This document shows, piece after piece, positions 46,301 to 54,336 of a stretch of DNA of 64,000 bases (position 1 is its first letter; every line of letters begins with the position of its first letter). The notes below the pieces were generated by a model. It saw nothing but the letters and a program-made list of their open reading frames with translations, did no database searches and was not told the origin of the DNA. The position numbers were made by a program, and so were the translations under genes. The stretch is taken from positions 124,001 through 188,000 of the forward strand of contig JAIWNI010000018.1 in assembly GCA_025331435.1 (NCBI GenBank), in the 5' to 3' direction. Origin of the DNA: Choanephora cucurbitarum. Its lineage: Eukaryota > Mucoromycota > Mucoromycetes > Mucorales > Choanephoraceae.

Positions 46301-47848
46301 AAAAGCGAGAGAGTTGGCGGGTCCTTTGATATCGACATAGGTATGATGGAGTGCCGGTAGAACAGTACGTTCCGTCAAGGGACACATGGATGCGATCGCC
46401 GGTAAGGCTGGTTTTGAGAGTTGAGGAATTTGAACCGCACCGGATACGGTATCAATAATGGCGCGTAGAGACTTCAGTGTGGGATACCCAATAATCACCT
46501 CATGGGCGAGCTGGGGAACGACATGGCAGCTGAGATCCACAGGAATTTCCCCAAGCAAGGCCTGAATCCGAACGGTACCGAGAGACGAAGTTGTTTGACC
46601 AGCTGCGGTATTGAATTGAATTTTCTCTTGTTCGTTGATAGGCAGCCCTAGTTTTTCTGCTAAGGAGTCTCTTATAGCGCTTAACCCAGCACCAGTATCT
46701 ATCAAACCCTTAACCTCTACACCCTTAATCTTCATAGTTACCCGAGGCGTTGAGGTGGCTCCAGCGCTTGTTGGTACCGAGATATTGTTGATGCCTGGTA
46801 CTCCATAGGTGTAAATTGGGTCATCGTCGATAGGAATGCTGGCATAACCAGGTTGTGGTTGGACATAGCAGATACTGGCGGGTGATTCTTCTTCTTCCAT
46901 GTTGTTGATGTGCTTCTGGTTGTAAGTGTTGGATTTGTTGTAGTAGTTGCGATTGCTGTTAGTGTTGTGATGGTTGTCGTAGTTGTTGTTGTAGTTGCGA
47001 TTGTTGTTGCGGCTGTTGTAGTTGCTGCGATTGTTGTTGCTGTTGTTGTTGCTGTTGTTGTTGCTGTTGTTGTTGCGATTCTTGAAGCACTTCTTAGTGA
47101 GATGACCTTCCTTACCGCAGTGACCGCAGATAGGGACACCTGGAGCTGCCCAACGGCGCATAGGGTCTGAGGTTTGTTGATGGCGACGTTGTTGCTGTTG
47201 CGGATGGAAGGCATCCAGTTCCATGGGATCGTCAACTTGCGATTCAGATCGAGTTGCTTGAAGGAAGTGGTCGTTGCCAAGGAAAAGTACAGATTCTCTC
47301 ACCTCTGCCTGTGCGGCGAGTGTTTTCCAAGTGTCCTCAGGGGAGATGACACCTAATAAGGCATTTCGAAGTTCTGGCCTGAGATTACTGAAAAAGATAT
47401 GGCGCAAAATATCGTCACTGAGAGTCTGTTCACTAGGAAAATCGGATACAATTGTTTCGAATAGCATGCGGAATTCGGCGACACGGTTGGTACCTTGTTT
47501 TAGTTGTTCTAATCGGCGGCGGCAAAGAGACTTTTGAAGCAGAGGATCTACCTTATAGACGGATTCTAGCTTTTCTTTGACAGCAACGCTGTTGTTGAGG
47601 TCAACCACACGGACTAACCAGGCGGCGGCATCCTTGGGTAAGTATTTGAGCATTTGCACACTTCTGACCTGAGAGGGGAGACCTATAGCTTTACAAGCGA
47701 GATGGAACTGTCGAATCCAATTGGTGATATCTTGCCCCTTTTGGAAGGGTTCAATCAACATGGAACCATTGGCCCTTTGTTCGGCTAGGAGAACAGAAAA
47801 GGAATTGAGCTCTTCTTGAGCGGGAGTTGAGTTGGTAGGTGTAGACAT
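43322..47848 (-). CDS. Ty3-type Gag-Pol polyprotein (single frame)
   Basis: 1,508 residues without a stop or frameshift. Gag (retrotransposon gag domain, about 45-190) is followed by a CCHC knuckle CGHCGKEGHLTKKC and an Asn-rich stretch encoded by an AAC-type repeat. Aspartic protease: GLIDTGAGLSAI. RT: YRRLNGITTRDVYPLPR, FSTLDLTSSYWQI, FGLCNAPATMQRLMD and YLDDIVVFS. RNase H: HTDGACSAGIG, SRSLTPAERNYGVSEVEALA and DHQALQFL. Integrase: an HHCC finger ending CQVCQKVK, then AIDTFGPLP, SDNGPPY and SNGLVERFM. The C-terminus has a GPY/F module (RGYRGPFKIVQV) and no chromodomain. All catalytic residues look intact. Gag and Pol are fused in frame, so no frameshift or readthrough controls their ratio. 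Confidence 0.96.
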   Translation of the reverse strand: MSTPTNSTPAQEELNSFSVLLAEQRANGSMLIEPFQKGQDITNWIRQFHLACKAIGLPSQVRSVQMLKYLPKDAAAWLVRVVDLNNSVAVKEKLESVYKVDPLLQKSLCRRRLEQLKQGTNRVAEFRMLFETIVSDFPSEQTLSDDILRHIFFSNLRPELRNALLGVISPEDTWKTLAAQAEVRESVLFLGNDHFLQATRSESQVDDPMELDAFHPQQQQRRHQQTSDPMRRWAAPGVPICGHCGKEGHLTKKCFKNRNNNSNNNSNNNSNNNRSNYNSRNNNRNYNNNYDNHHNTNSNRNYYNKSNTYNQKHINNMEEEESPASICYVQPQPGYASIPIDDDPIYTYGVPGINNISVPTSAGATSTPRVTMKIKGVEVKGLIDTGAGLSAIRDSLAEKLGLPINEQEKIQFNTAAGQTTSSLGTVRIQALLGEIPVDLSCHVVPQLAHEVIIGYPTLKSLRAIIDTVSGAVQIPQLSKPALPAIASMCPLTERTVLPALHHTYVDIKGPANSLAFVSTPSDKALEKLLSVAAGVVEFDHDGIATVKVANLDNKEVVLNKGQRIVSFEYLQTSPELFYISDKPSSIHSLDALEPTTANPSLDFSRSIGEGLSASEGDAMKGLLGEFSDCFNTVPSSVTPLVQHHISTGDHRPISQPPHRTSAAENETINTLIDEMLQQGIVRPSNSPWASAVVLVKKHDGSPRFCVDYRRLNGITTRDVYPLPRIDDTLHSLGNARYFSTLDLTSSYWQIELDAESKAKSAFICRKGLFEFVRMPFGLCNAPATMQRLMDSVLAGLKWQVCLVYLDDIVVFSPTFEQHLADVRSVLSRLREARLTANLKKCTFGSNKISFLGYVVSPAGLHTDPDKTMAIDKFPVPTDVDSLRSFLGLAGYYRAFISRFSVISAPLNQLLKKDTPWTWTAEHQDAFVDLQRRLVSAPVLRFPDFKSPFELHTDGACSAGIGVILCQRDPINNRAYAVSYASRSLTPAERNYGVSEVEALAIVWGIKKFAHYLTATPFTVITDHQALQFLQNKNSDLRGRLARWALSLQQHDFKIIYRPGSKNAGPDALSRFPVIASATPLICSLDTATLRSAQDADAFCQDLRAATLPVDFSDESGVLFFRSRPVLPKSLWNEMFELLHSNVTTGHLGIGRTLQRFARLFYFPGQQEWVKNKVKECQVCQKVKKSNHTFGHTNMIHTNPPVHPFDTIAIDTFGPLPPSRSGNKYVIVVQCMFSRYVIVTAVPSNTDVEVVKCLSKVIAEHGIMRSILSDNGPPYAGLLIKTLSLHLNIQQKFAPAYHPQSNGLVERFMAVLRNLIVSFMDLGHHQNTWDEHLNEFQLAYNSSIHDATKFSPFSIVHGREARLLATPDFGVQTISVGKYEQQTKLFLSRALGIIKLENQQSQAQNATNFNQHRVTPSFSINDLVLVDFPVQSNASTGRAAKLVRGYRGPFKIVQVISSDRYDLHEASTNKLWPNVHASRLKRYHPVNEDIAFLNPPDVASRLSYKSESQ
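46960..47085 (-). repeat. AAC-rich trinucleotide repeat coding for poly-Asn in Gag
   Basis: The minus strand shows runs of AAC/AAT codons with Ser and Arg, giving NNNSNNNSNNNSNNN-type sequence after the CCHC knuckle. It is in frame and probably a flexible linker of variable length between copies. Confidence 0.8.
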
Positions 47849-47913
47849 GGGGGTCGCAAAAAAACGAGATGTAAGAGAGCAGGAATCGAGTTAGATAGGG
47901 ACGGCGCAGGGAA

Positions 47914-47931
47914 AGAGCAGCTTCTCCACCA
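47914..47931 (-). promoter_or_regulatory. primer binding site of the Ty3 element
   Basis: Directly after the 5' LTR the minus strand reads TGGTGGAGAAGCTGCTC. TGG is the complement of the CCA tail of a tRNA primer. The donor tRNA would end in GCTTCTCCACCA; I did not identify it. Confidence 0.7.
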
Positions 47932-48233
47932 TAAAATAAGTATGAAGTCGGTAGTTTATTAGGAGCCTTCTGATTGGCGGGAAGATTTAATAGAGGAAGT
48001 TAAATGGCAATATTTAACTAGAAATAAATCTACAACTAAGACTTGTATTTTTCACAAAGATAAAGATAATGTTTTATTGATAAAAATATATTGTCTATTT
48101 ATACTATTCAGAGTTGGTTATAACTGCGGTTATACTGCGGTTGTTCACTGCGGTTACAGAAGGGTAGAATAACTGCGGTAAAGAAGTAGGCTTATTGAGA
48201 TTCCGATTTGTAACTAAGTCGACTCGCGACATC
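47932..48233 (-). repeat. 5' LTR (302 bp)
   Basis: Identical copy of the LTR at 43062-43363; it should carry the element promoter. It is followed outward by the target duplication and the rest of the foldback left arm. Confidence 0.93.
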
Positions 48234-48235
48234 TT

Positions 48236-48452
48236 GCTTCTATGTCAGTCAGAGTAAAACAAGGTGTTCTTAAATTGATAGTATGGCTTGCAGTACCAGA
48301 AAGCTGTATCCTGTGTGAAAAAGCTCGACCTTGTACTCTTGTTTGTACACTTTTTGCTATCTTCACAAACAACAAAAAGATCGCTGTGAGATAAAGCCAT
48401 AGAAGGCAAGGCCTTTCTATAGTATTTTGGTGAAACAGCTTTATTCTTTTGC
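48236..48452 (+). repeat. left inverted arm, inner part
   Basis: Inverted copy of 49590-49806 and the direct continuation of 42832-43061 once the Ty3 insertion is removed. It contains a minus-strand open frame (48245-48454) also present in the right arm; no family recognised. Confidence 0.85.
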
Positions 48453-49589
48453 ACTTTTATTCAGCTGTATGCGATATAAATGTCAACTTCGTGCAAAAGA
48501 AAAACTTCTTTTTTTGGTTAAGACTTTTTCTTGACTTCAACTGTCTTTTCGTGTCTGCCTTTCGAAGCAATGGACGATACATAGAAGCAGCTGTATAGAC
48601 CAGCTTTGTGACAAAGCGTTGTTATGCAAAGCATTTTTTGGTTCCTTCTTTGTGTAACTAAATGTTTCAAATGTCTATGATATTAGCATCCTAAGTAAAC
48701 AAAATGTTTTGTTCACTTGCTTTGGCTACTGAGTTCTTCTAAATAAAGAGACTATGGTACACGATCGATAGGGACCAAATGCATGACAATGCGTTGTATT
48801 TTGTCTTCACAAAGATATTTGAACATTCAGCAGGCTTGCAAACAAAATATATTTATGATTGCTTGATCTAAATTATGTGCCAATTGGTTGTTTCATTTAC
48901 ATCATACAAATCTGTAACCAATTCTAAGCAAGTTCTAGTACTTTATTGATAAAGAGCCTCGACATCAAAGCACATAACACTTTGTAAACAAACCGGCTTT
49001 TTTTTTCTTTTTTTAAAAGCGATGACTTCATTACTAACTAGTGCCAAATAGTTCTTTTTTTTTGGCTTCAGTTACGGATGAAAAGGGGAACAAATACCCT
49101 AAAAGTCAATTTTGTTATGGAGTTACGTCTGTTGAGAAACCTAGCTGTCCATTTAGTATTCTTTTGAACTTTTAACTATTCCTTTTTGACTTTTGTGGTG
49201 CTTGTTGGAATTGTTCTTTTTAGCTAGAGACTGTTAAGGCAATACACCAAGACCAACACTCATGAGGATTAGGGAATATACGTGACTAAACAAAGGCTGA
49301 TACTCTTTTGATCAAACATCATCAAAACCTTTCATGTTGATACTAAAACCACTTTTGCTTGGAAAGGCGCATTCTTATACCTAAGTGGTGTTCATGATTT
49401 TATAGTATTGCGCTTCTTCCAAATTTATAAATTTGATTACTTTGGTCAAGATCCCTACAGAATTATATCTCATTACTTGGTTTAATCGTAAAAGCGACCT
49501 TATTATTATGTCTCTATTAAGATTGCAAAGAGCTTTCACTGGAGTGTATTTACTAAAAAAAAAGACTCCAGTTAGAATTCTCAAGAAAG
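48453..49589. other. foldback element spacer, no gene seen
   Basis: 1.1 kb between the inverted arms, AT-rich. A small internal inverted pair occurs near the right end (ACTGGAGTGTATTTAC with GACTCCAGTTAG, about 49537-49575). An open frame of 143 codons (49433-49864) starts here and enters the right arm; no motif seen. Confidence 0.5.
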
Positions 49590-50036
49590 GCAAAAGTATA
49601 AAGCTGTTTCACCAAAATACTATAGAAAGGCCTTGCCTTCTATGGCTTTATCTCACAGCGATCTTTTTGTTGTTTGTGAAGATAGCAAAAAGTGTACAAA
49701 CAAGAGTACAAGGTCGAGCTTTTTCACACAGGATACAGCTTTCTGGTACTGCAAGCCATACTATCAATTTAAGAACACCTTGTTTTACTCTGACTGACAT
49801 AGAAGCAAGATGTATTACAACAGCGGAGAATCTGAAGATTCGCTCTTGTAGACTGATATGGTAAAATGTAGAGGCTGTTTCAAAAAACTCAGACTTAGCT
49901 CTATACGTGGTCTCTTCTCTCTTCCCCTGAAGATGTCACTGCAACAGGTCCCTGATATACAGAGAAGCGAAAGAGAGTAGTCAGGTCTATCATATTCTTT
50001 TCTGGCTTTCTCTATGAGAGCAGGCAAAGTAAAACT
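49590..50036 (-). repeat. right inverted arm (447 bp)
   Basis: Uninterrupted copy of the left arm; it shows the empty target site of the Ty3 element around 49806-49820. Confidence 0.85.
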
Positions 50037-51001
50037 TTGCATACGTTCGTCTTGTGTATCTCGGATAGCCTCAAATAAAAAGTAGTTGCAAGAATACTCT
50101 TCGACTAAATTTCATGCTATAAGCTTAACACACAAATTTGGTCTAGATACAAAATATTAGTCGAACGCCATTATGCTTGAATTGTACTACATTCTAAAAG
50201 AAAAGCAAGTATAGGCTTTGTCTACCTTCATTGGGAAGCAGGCTCTACTGTGGCTCTCTCTCACCAATCAAAATAACATAATAGTTTAAAGGCCCTAATC
50301 AAATACGAAAAGCGTCATTTCAAATCTGTGCTTTGAAGTCCAGTGCAATTCTTGGCTATGCAACATATTATTACAAGCTTATCAACTGGCATGTACTATT
50401 TTGATGGCGGCGTATTTGGAACAAGAGTGTTTATTTTCTTTCGCCGTGGTTGACGTCAATAAGTTTAGCATATATAATGTTTTAGATAAGCTTAAGTCTA
50501 AACAAGCTGAGAATCCCTGTAGACGAGTGTAAGTTATATATGTTATCGCCTGCTTCCCTCTCACCTATACCGCGAAATTATTTTCTCCTGTTCGTTTAGT
50601 TGTGAACAGTCAAATTTTAGCAAATTCGCATAGATCATAAGCATATTAATAGGCAAAGCTTGTACTACAAGTGGTACATAATTTTAGAGCATTTCATTTG
50701 TTTCTATATTTAAATTCAGCGCCTTTTGTAAAACCTTCTTCTTTTGAACAAATTCATAAAAAATGGTAGCTAAATTAGCCGTATTTAGAACCTAACTTTG
50801 AAATATTTTTGAGGGGAAGAAGGTATGATGGAAGTAGTACATGTATAAACTTTTCTTAATGCTGCATTTCAGTCAAAGGCATATCGTCATTGTTTCGTAA
50901 CTCTTCGCGATATGACAGGTAGAATAGATAAAAAAAAAGATATATAAGAAAGGTGAGTTTTGCAAGCTGATACATTTCCTTATCAAATTTGAATAAGAAA
51001 G
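50037..51001. other. intergenic, CipC upstream region
   Basis: About 960 bp, AT-rich. No gene seen. The distal part carries the promoter of the first CipC gene, with TATATAAG at 50941-50948, about 54 bp before its ATG. Confidence 0.55.
50941..50948 (+). promoter_or_regulatory. TATA box of the first CipC-like gene
   Basis: TATATAAG 54-61 bp upstream of the ATG at 51002; spacing fits a short 5' UTR of a strongly expressed gene. Confidence 0.5.
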
Positions 51002-51328
51002 ATGTCTGGTCACGAAGAAGCTTACAACACTATTGTTAATACTCCCGAAGTCACTGAAGAACACAAGGCCGAATGGACCCACCAACTCCTTGCTGCTGCT
51101 GGTGGTTTTGCTGCCATGAGAGCTCTCAACAACAGAAAAGAAGAATCTGGTGAAGAAGTTGACCATTCCACTGCCAAGGAAATCCTTGCTGCTGCTGCTG
51201 CTGGCGCTGTCGACAACTTTATCGAAACTAAGGGTATGGACTGGTTTGACAGACACCGTGCTAAGAAGGAAGCCGAAGAAGAAGCTCAAAAGCTTTACAG
51301 CCAACAAACCGGCTACAGCTTTGACTAA
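51002..51328 (+). CDS. CipC-like stress protein (DUF3759), copy 1
   Basis: A single exon of 108 residues. The sequence has the CipC family pattern: HEEAYNTI, WTHQLLAAAGGFAAMRAL, SGEEVDHSTAKEILAAAAAGAVD, IETKGMDWFDRH and a C-terminal basic helix ending EEEAQKLYSQQTGY. The Ala-rich helix in the middle is amphipathic, not a membrane span. CipC was found as a concanamycin-induced protein in Aspergillus and is upregulated in several fungal stress and hyphal states; its biochemical role is unknown. Codons are strongly biased (GCT/GCC for Ala, AAG for Lys), suggesting high expression. It lies 811 bp upstream of a second copy in the same orientation. Confidence 0.88.
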   Translation: MSGHEEAYNTIVNTPEVTEEHKAEWTHQLLAAAGGFAAMRALNNRKEESGEEVDHSTAKEILAAAAAGAVDNFIETKGMDWFDRHRAKKEAEEEAQKLYSQQTGYSFD

Positions 51329-52139
51329 ACCGTCTTGTATATTCTCTGTAAATTTTGTACAAAGCTTTTGGAAACAATAAAATAAGAAGCAATTTAACTG
51401 ATATGTTAGTGTGGACAATAGCTTTTGAGACAGTTACGTTGTATATTTCATCCAAGACATTGATCTTCATGTTGTCTTCAAGTCACATTATAGGTAGATT
51501 TTTGTTCTGTCTTAACTGCATTATTACAACTTTGGATACGAGTACACTTGAGGCAACCAGTGCGAATATGTCTAGAATAAGCGCATCTCTTTACAACTAG
51601 CTCTTCATTTTGTCATCATTTGATTGGATTGAAATAAGCTATTTCGTGCCATTGCTTTAAAATCCGAACTGAGGGAAAAAAGTTCGGAGTACCTGGAGTT
51701 AATGAGATAGTCAACTTTAATCGAATCAAGATGTGGCGCTTGCTTCTTTCCCACTCATCAGTCAAGCTACTGCTGATTGGACTAGTGGCATGCTCCTCTT
51801 TTTGTCCTTCCAAACAAAATAAGCTTTCCGTGAAATACGGAAGCGTTTCATTTCTTACTGTCTGGTCCTGAACCATAAATTTCAAATTTTAGGCACGTTA
51901 AGCGATGTGCGTGTAACACAAGATAAACTATGCAGATTCATTTAAGCTATTCTCATGAATTACACTAAAGCGAAGCAGTTCGTAATTATGGCTCAGCTCA
52001 TTTACTTAATTAGATCGGCAGATTGAACAAAAAAAGTAATTACCAATTCAAACAAATTCAGGTACCAGAAAAAAAGTATAAAAAGGACTTGATTCTGACA
52101 TCAATCGGCTCATTACTTTCATCAATCAAATAATTAAAA
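51329..52139. other. intergenic between the CipC copies
   Basis: About 810 bp, AT-rich, no gene seen. TATAAAAA at 52077-52084 lies 56 bp before the second CipC ATG, matching the spacing in the first copy. Confidence 0.55.
52077..52084 (+). promoter_or_regulatory. TATA box of the second CipC-like gene
   Basis: TATAAAAA 56-63 bp upstream of the ATG at 52140, at nearly the same distance as in the paralogue. Confidence 0.5.
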
Positions 52140-52460
52140 ATGGGTTACCACGAAGAAGCTTACGATTCTTTCCACGTCGAAGAAGCCACTGAAGAACACA
52201 AGTCCAACTGGACCCACCAAGGTCTTGCTGCCGCTGCTGGTTTCGCTGCCATGAAGTTCATCAACAAGAAGAAGGAAGAATCTGGTGAAGAAGTTGAACA
52301 CTCCACTGCCAAGGAACTCCTTGCTGCTGCTGCTGCTGCCTCTATCGATACCCTTATTGAAACCAAGGGTCTTGACTTCATTGACAGAATGAAGGCTAAG
52401 AAGCACGCCGAAGAAGAAGCCCAAAAGCTCTACTCTGAACAAACTGGTTACCAATTCTAA
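52140..52460 (+). CDS. CipC-like stress protein (DUF3759), copy 2
   Basis: A single exon of 106 residues, paralogue of the gene at 51002. Shared blocks: YHEEAYDSF against GHEEAYNTI, TEEHKSNWTHQGLAAAAGFAAM, EESGEEVEHSTAKELLAAAAA, IETKGLDFIDRMKAKKHAEEEA and YSEQTGYQF. About two thirds of residues agree by eye, so this is an established tandem pair, not a new duplication. The same strong codon preference suggests high expression. Function is as unknown as for copy 1; different promoters could give different stress responses (inference). Confidence 0.88.
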   Translation: MGYHEEAYDSFHVEEATEEHKSNWTHQGLAAAAGFAAMKFINKKKEESGEEVEHSTAKELLAAAAAASIDTLIETKGLDFIDRMKAKKHAEEEAQKLYSEQTGYQF

Positions 52461-52813
52461 ATATAACCCACCACCTATACATATAAGAAAAAACTCGTAA
52501 ATAATACCATAATTTATTACAAAATAAATTGTTATGAATCTGTATAAAAACTTTTGGCCTATATACTGTTTATGGTGTGTTAAGTTAGTTGATAACAAGG
52601 TGTAGACATAACTAGATTTAGTGACTTCCAGGCGAAACCTTTCGCATCAGTTTCATCACAGATATACTCAACTAAAGTGACCATGCACCAAGCTTTGCCC
52701 CCATATAAAACTGCAGCAGATTCGTTGAGATTGATGAGGCAGCTTCGTTCGTAGAATTTTATTGCTTAAAGTTGCTAACAGCTCTCATTTATACAATAAT
52801 ATTGTCTATTTTA

Positions 52814-54032
52814 TTAACGGCCCTTATAGACAGGCTTTCGCTTTTCTTTGAATGCTTTAAGGCCTTCTAATCTATCTTCGGTAGGAATCACTTGTGCATA
52901 ATATGATTGTTCTACTTCCAATCCAGAATCCCTAAATGAAAAAGAAAGGAAGTTAATTATTTGGCGCGATTCTTTTTTTTTTATATTCCTTCATCTTACA
53001 TATCCAAATGTGCACCACGGTCAATAGCCATCTTAGCCATTCTGATAGCGATAGGGCCTTGAGGCAAGATAGATTGTGCAATTTCCATTGCCTTCTCAAA
53101 TGCACTGTCTTGTGCCACATGGTTTACTACACCATACTCTTTTGCTGTAGTAGAATTCAAAATTTGACCGGTAAAGATCAATTCCTTCGCTTTGGGAATA
53201 CCAATCAATCGAGGTAGGCGTTGAGTTCCTCCAGCACTGTCAAGTATTGAAAAACAAAGATAAGTCTCTTCTTTTTACTTTCTTTTTCCTCTCTTTTACG
53301 CCTTACCCTGGAATAATGGCTAATTTTGTCTCAGTTAAGCCCATCTTTGCGTCAGGACCTTTTGATGTGATAAGTAATTAATTAATGACCGCAACTGCGT
53401 TTACTCACCTGCTACACGGAGATCGCAAGAAAGCGCCATCTCAAGTCCACCACCAAATGCAGGACCATCAATAGCTGCGATTGTGGGAATTGGAAGTGTC
53501 TGCAATAGATAGTGTGAATCGATCAAGGCTGCAAAACAAAAATTCAATGACTTTTCGCATCAAAGCCTTACCTCTAGTTCTCTATAAGCTTGTCTAAGAT
53601 TATACAAGAATTGGTTTACTTGTACTGGTGTCATATTAGCGCGCTCCTAAAGAAAGAAGGAAACTCTTATATAAACAAAATGCCGCATTCAATTGTAAGC
53701 CCATATCATTACCTTTAAGTCTGCTCCAGAGCAAAAAGCACCAGGAGTAGAACTTCTTACAATCAACACACGCGACTCGCTAGATGAATTGTAAGTAGCC
53801 TGCAGTATGATACACACCAGACTTACTTTGAAAAGCGAACATTGGATAAAGCTTGTCGAAATTCAGTAACCAAATTGACAGACAGAGCATTTCTCGATGA
53901 AGGTCTGTTAAGATTCAATACAGATATACCGCCTTCTACATGCTCTAAATAGGCCTCTTTAGAGGGTTGAGTAGAGATAGAACGAATTGCAGTGCCTCTA
54001 AGGTAAAAAAGACGTCGAGCAAACATAGACAT
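52814..54032 (-). CDS. enoyl-CoA hydratase/isomerase, AUH-like (methylglutaconyl-CoA hydratase type), mitochondrial
   Basis: About seven exons; start at 54032, stop TAA at 52814-52816. Intron 1 is 53780-53826 (47 nt), placed at the second possible AG because only it keeps the frame. The N-terminus [21 protein letters not shown] is Arg-rich and lacks acids, a likely mitochondrial targeting peptide. Crotonase blocks: [79 protein letters not shown] and the ending [20 protein letters not shown]. These follow AUH more closely than short-chain enoyl-CoA hydratase. AUH hydrates 3-methylglutaconyl-CoA in leucine breakdown and can hydrate itaconyl-CoA. Its neighbour just upstream is a citramalyl-CoA-lyase-like gene on the same strand. 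Confidence 0.9.
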
Positions 54033-54336
54033 GCGTGAGAAAATTCAGGAAAAGAAGAGAGAAAAGCGATTTAGGCATTTCCCCCACATTGTTTTATTTT
54101 AAATCCAGTAACATAAAAAATACTCATAGATATAGGCAACGAAGGATTCTTCTCTTGATGATGGCTTCTCTAGCCATGACAAAAACAAGAAGCAGAAGAA
54201 GTAGGAGGGTTATTTCCAAGGGCTATTTGTAATAATTACAAAATGAACAAAGATAAAGTCAAAGAGACACGAATGATTAGGATGAGGACCATAGATTATT
54301 TAATTGGTATTTTGCGTGAGAAAACACGCCAGAATT

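Larger units (their letters stand above)
43062..48233 (-). mobile_element. full-length Ty3/mdg4-type LTR retrotransposon, recent insertion
   Basis: 5.17 kb with two 302-bp LTRs that I find identical by eye, a tRNA primer site next to the 5' LTR, and one uninterrupted Gag-Pol frame. Domain order protease, RT, RNase H, integrase defines Ty3 type. The inverted right arm of the host foldback element preserves the uninterrupted target (AATACATCTTGCTTC), so the insertion point is known. The duplicated target is 4 bp (TCTT) and up to 7 bp (ACATCTT), ambiguous because the LTR itself ends in ACATC. Identical LTRs and an intact ORF indicate a very recent, possibly still mobile, copy. Confidence 0.95.
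42832..50036. mobile_element. foldback (long inverted repeat) element carrying a nested Ty3 insertion
   Basis: The left arm is 42832-43061 plus 48236-48452 (447 bp once the Ty3 insertion and its target duplication are removed) and the right arm is 49590-50036 (447 bp). The arms are inverted and appear identical by eye apart from about one mismatch near the inner edge (48445 region). The spacer is 48453-49589. Without the Ty3 copy the element is about 2.0 kb. It encodes no recognisable transposase, so it looks like a non-autonomous foldback DNA element. Short frames differing only at the start (MNSFTLPAL, MQSFTLPAL) lie in both arms. Terminal duplications could not be settled by eye. Confidence 0.75.

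Noticed and set aside
46738..47280. Thr-rich 180-codon open frame within the Ty3 Gag region, and its opposite-strand Val-rich partner
   Set aside because: Both are shadow frames of the AAC-type repeat that codes for poly-Asn in Gag.
50873..51418. 181-codon minus frame across the first CipC gene, and the similar one at 52134-52598
   Set aside because: Both are antisense shadows of the CipC genes, arising from the same codon bias in each copy.
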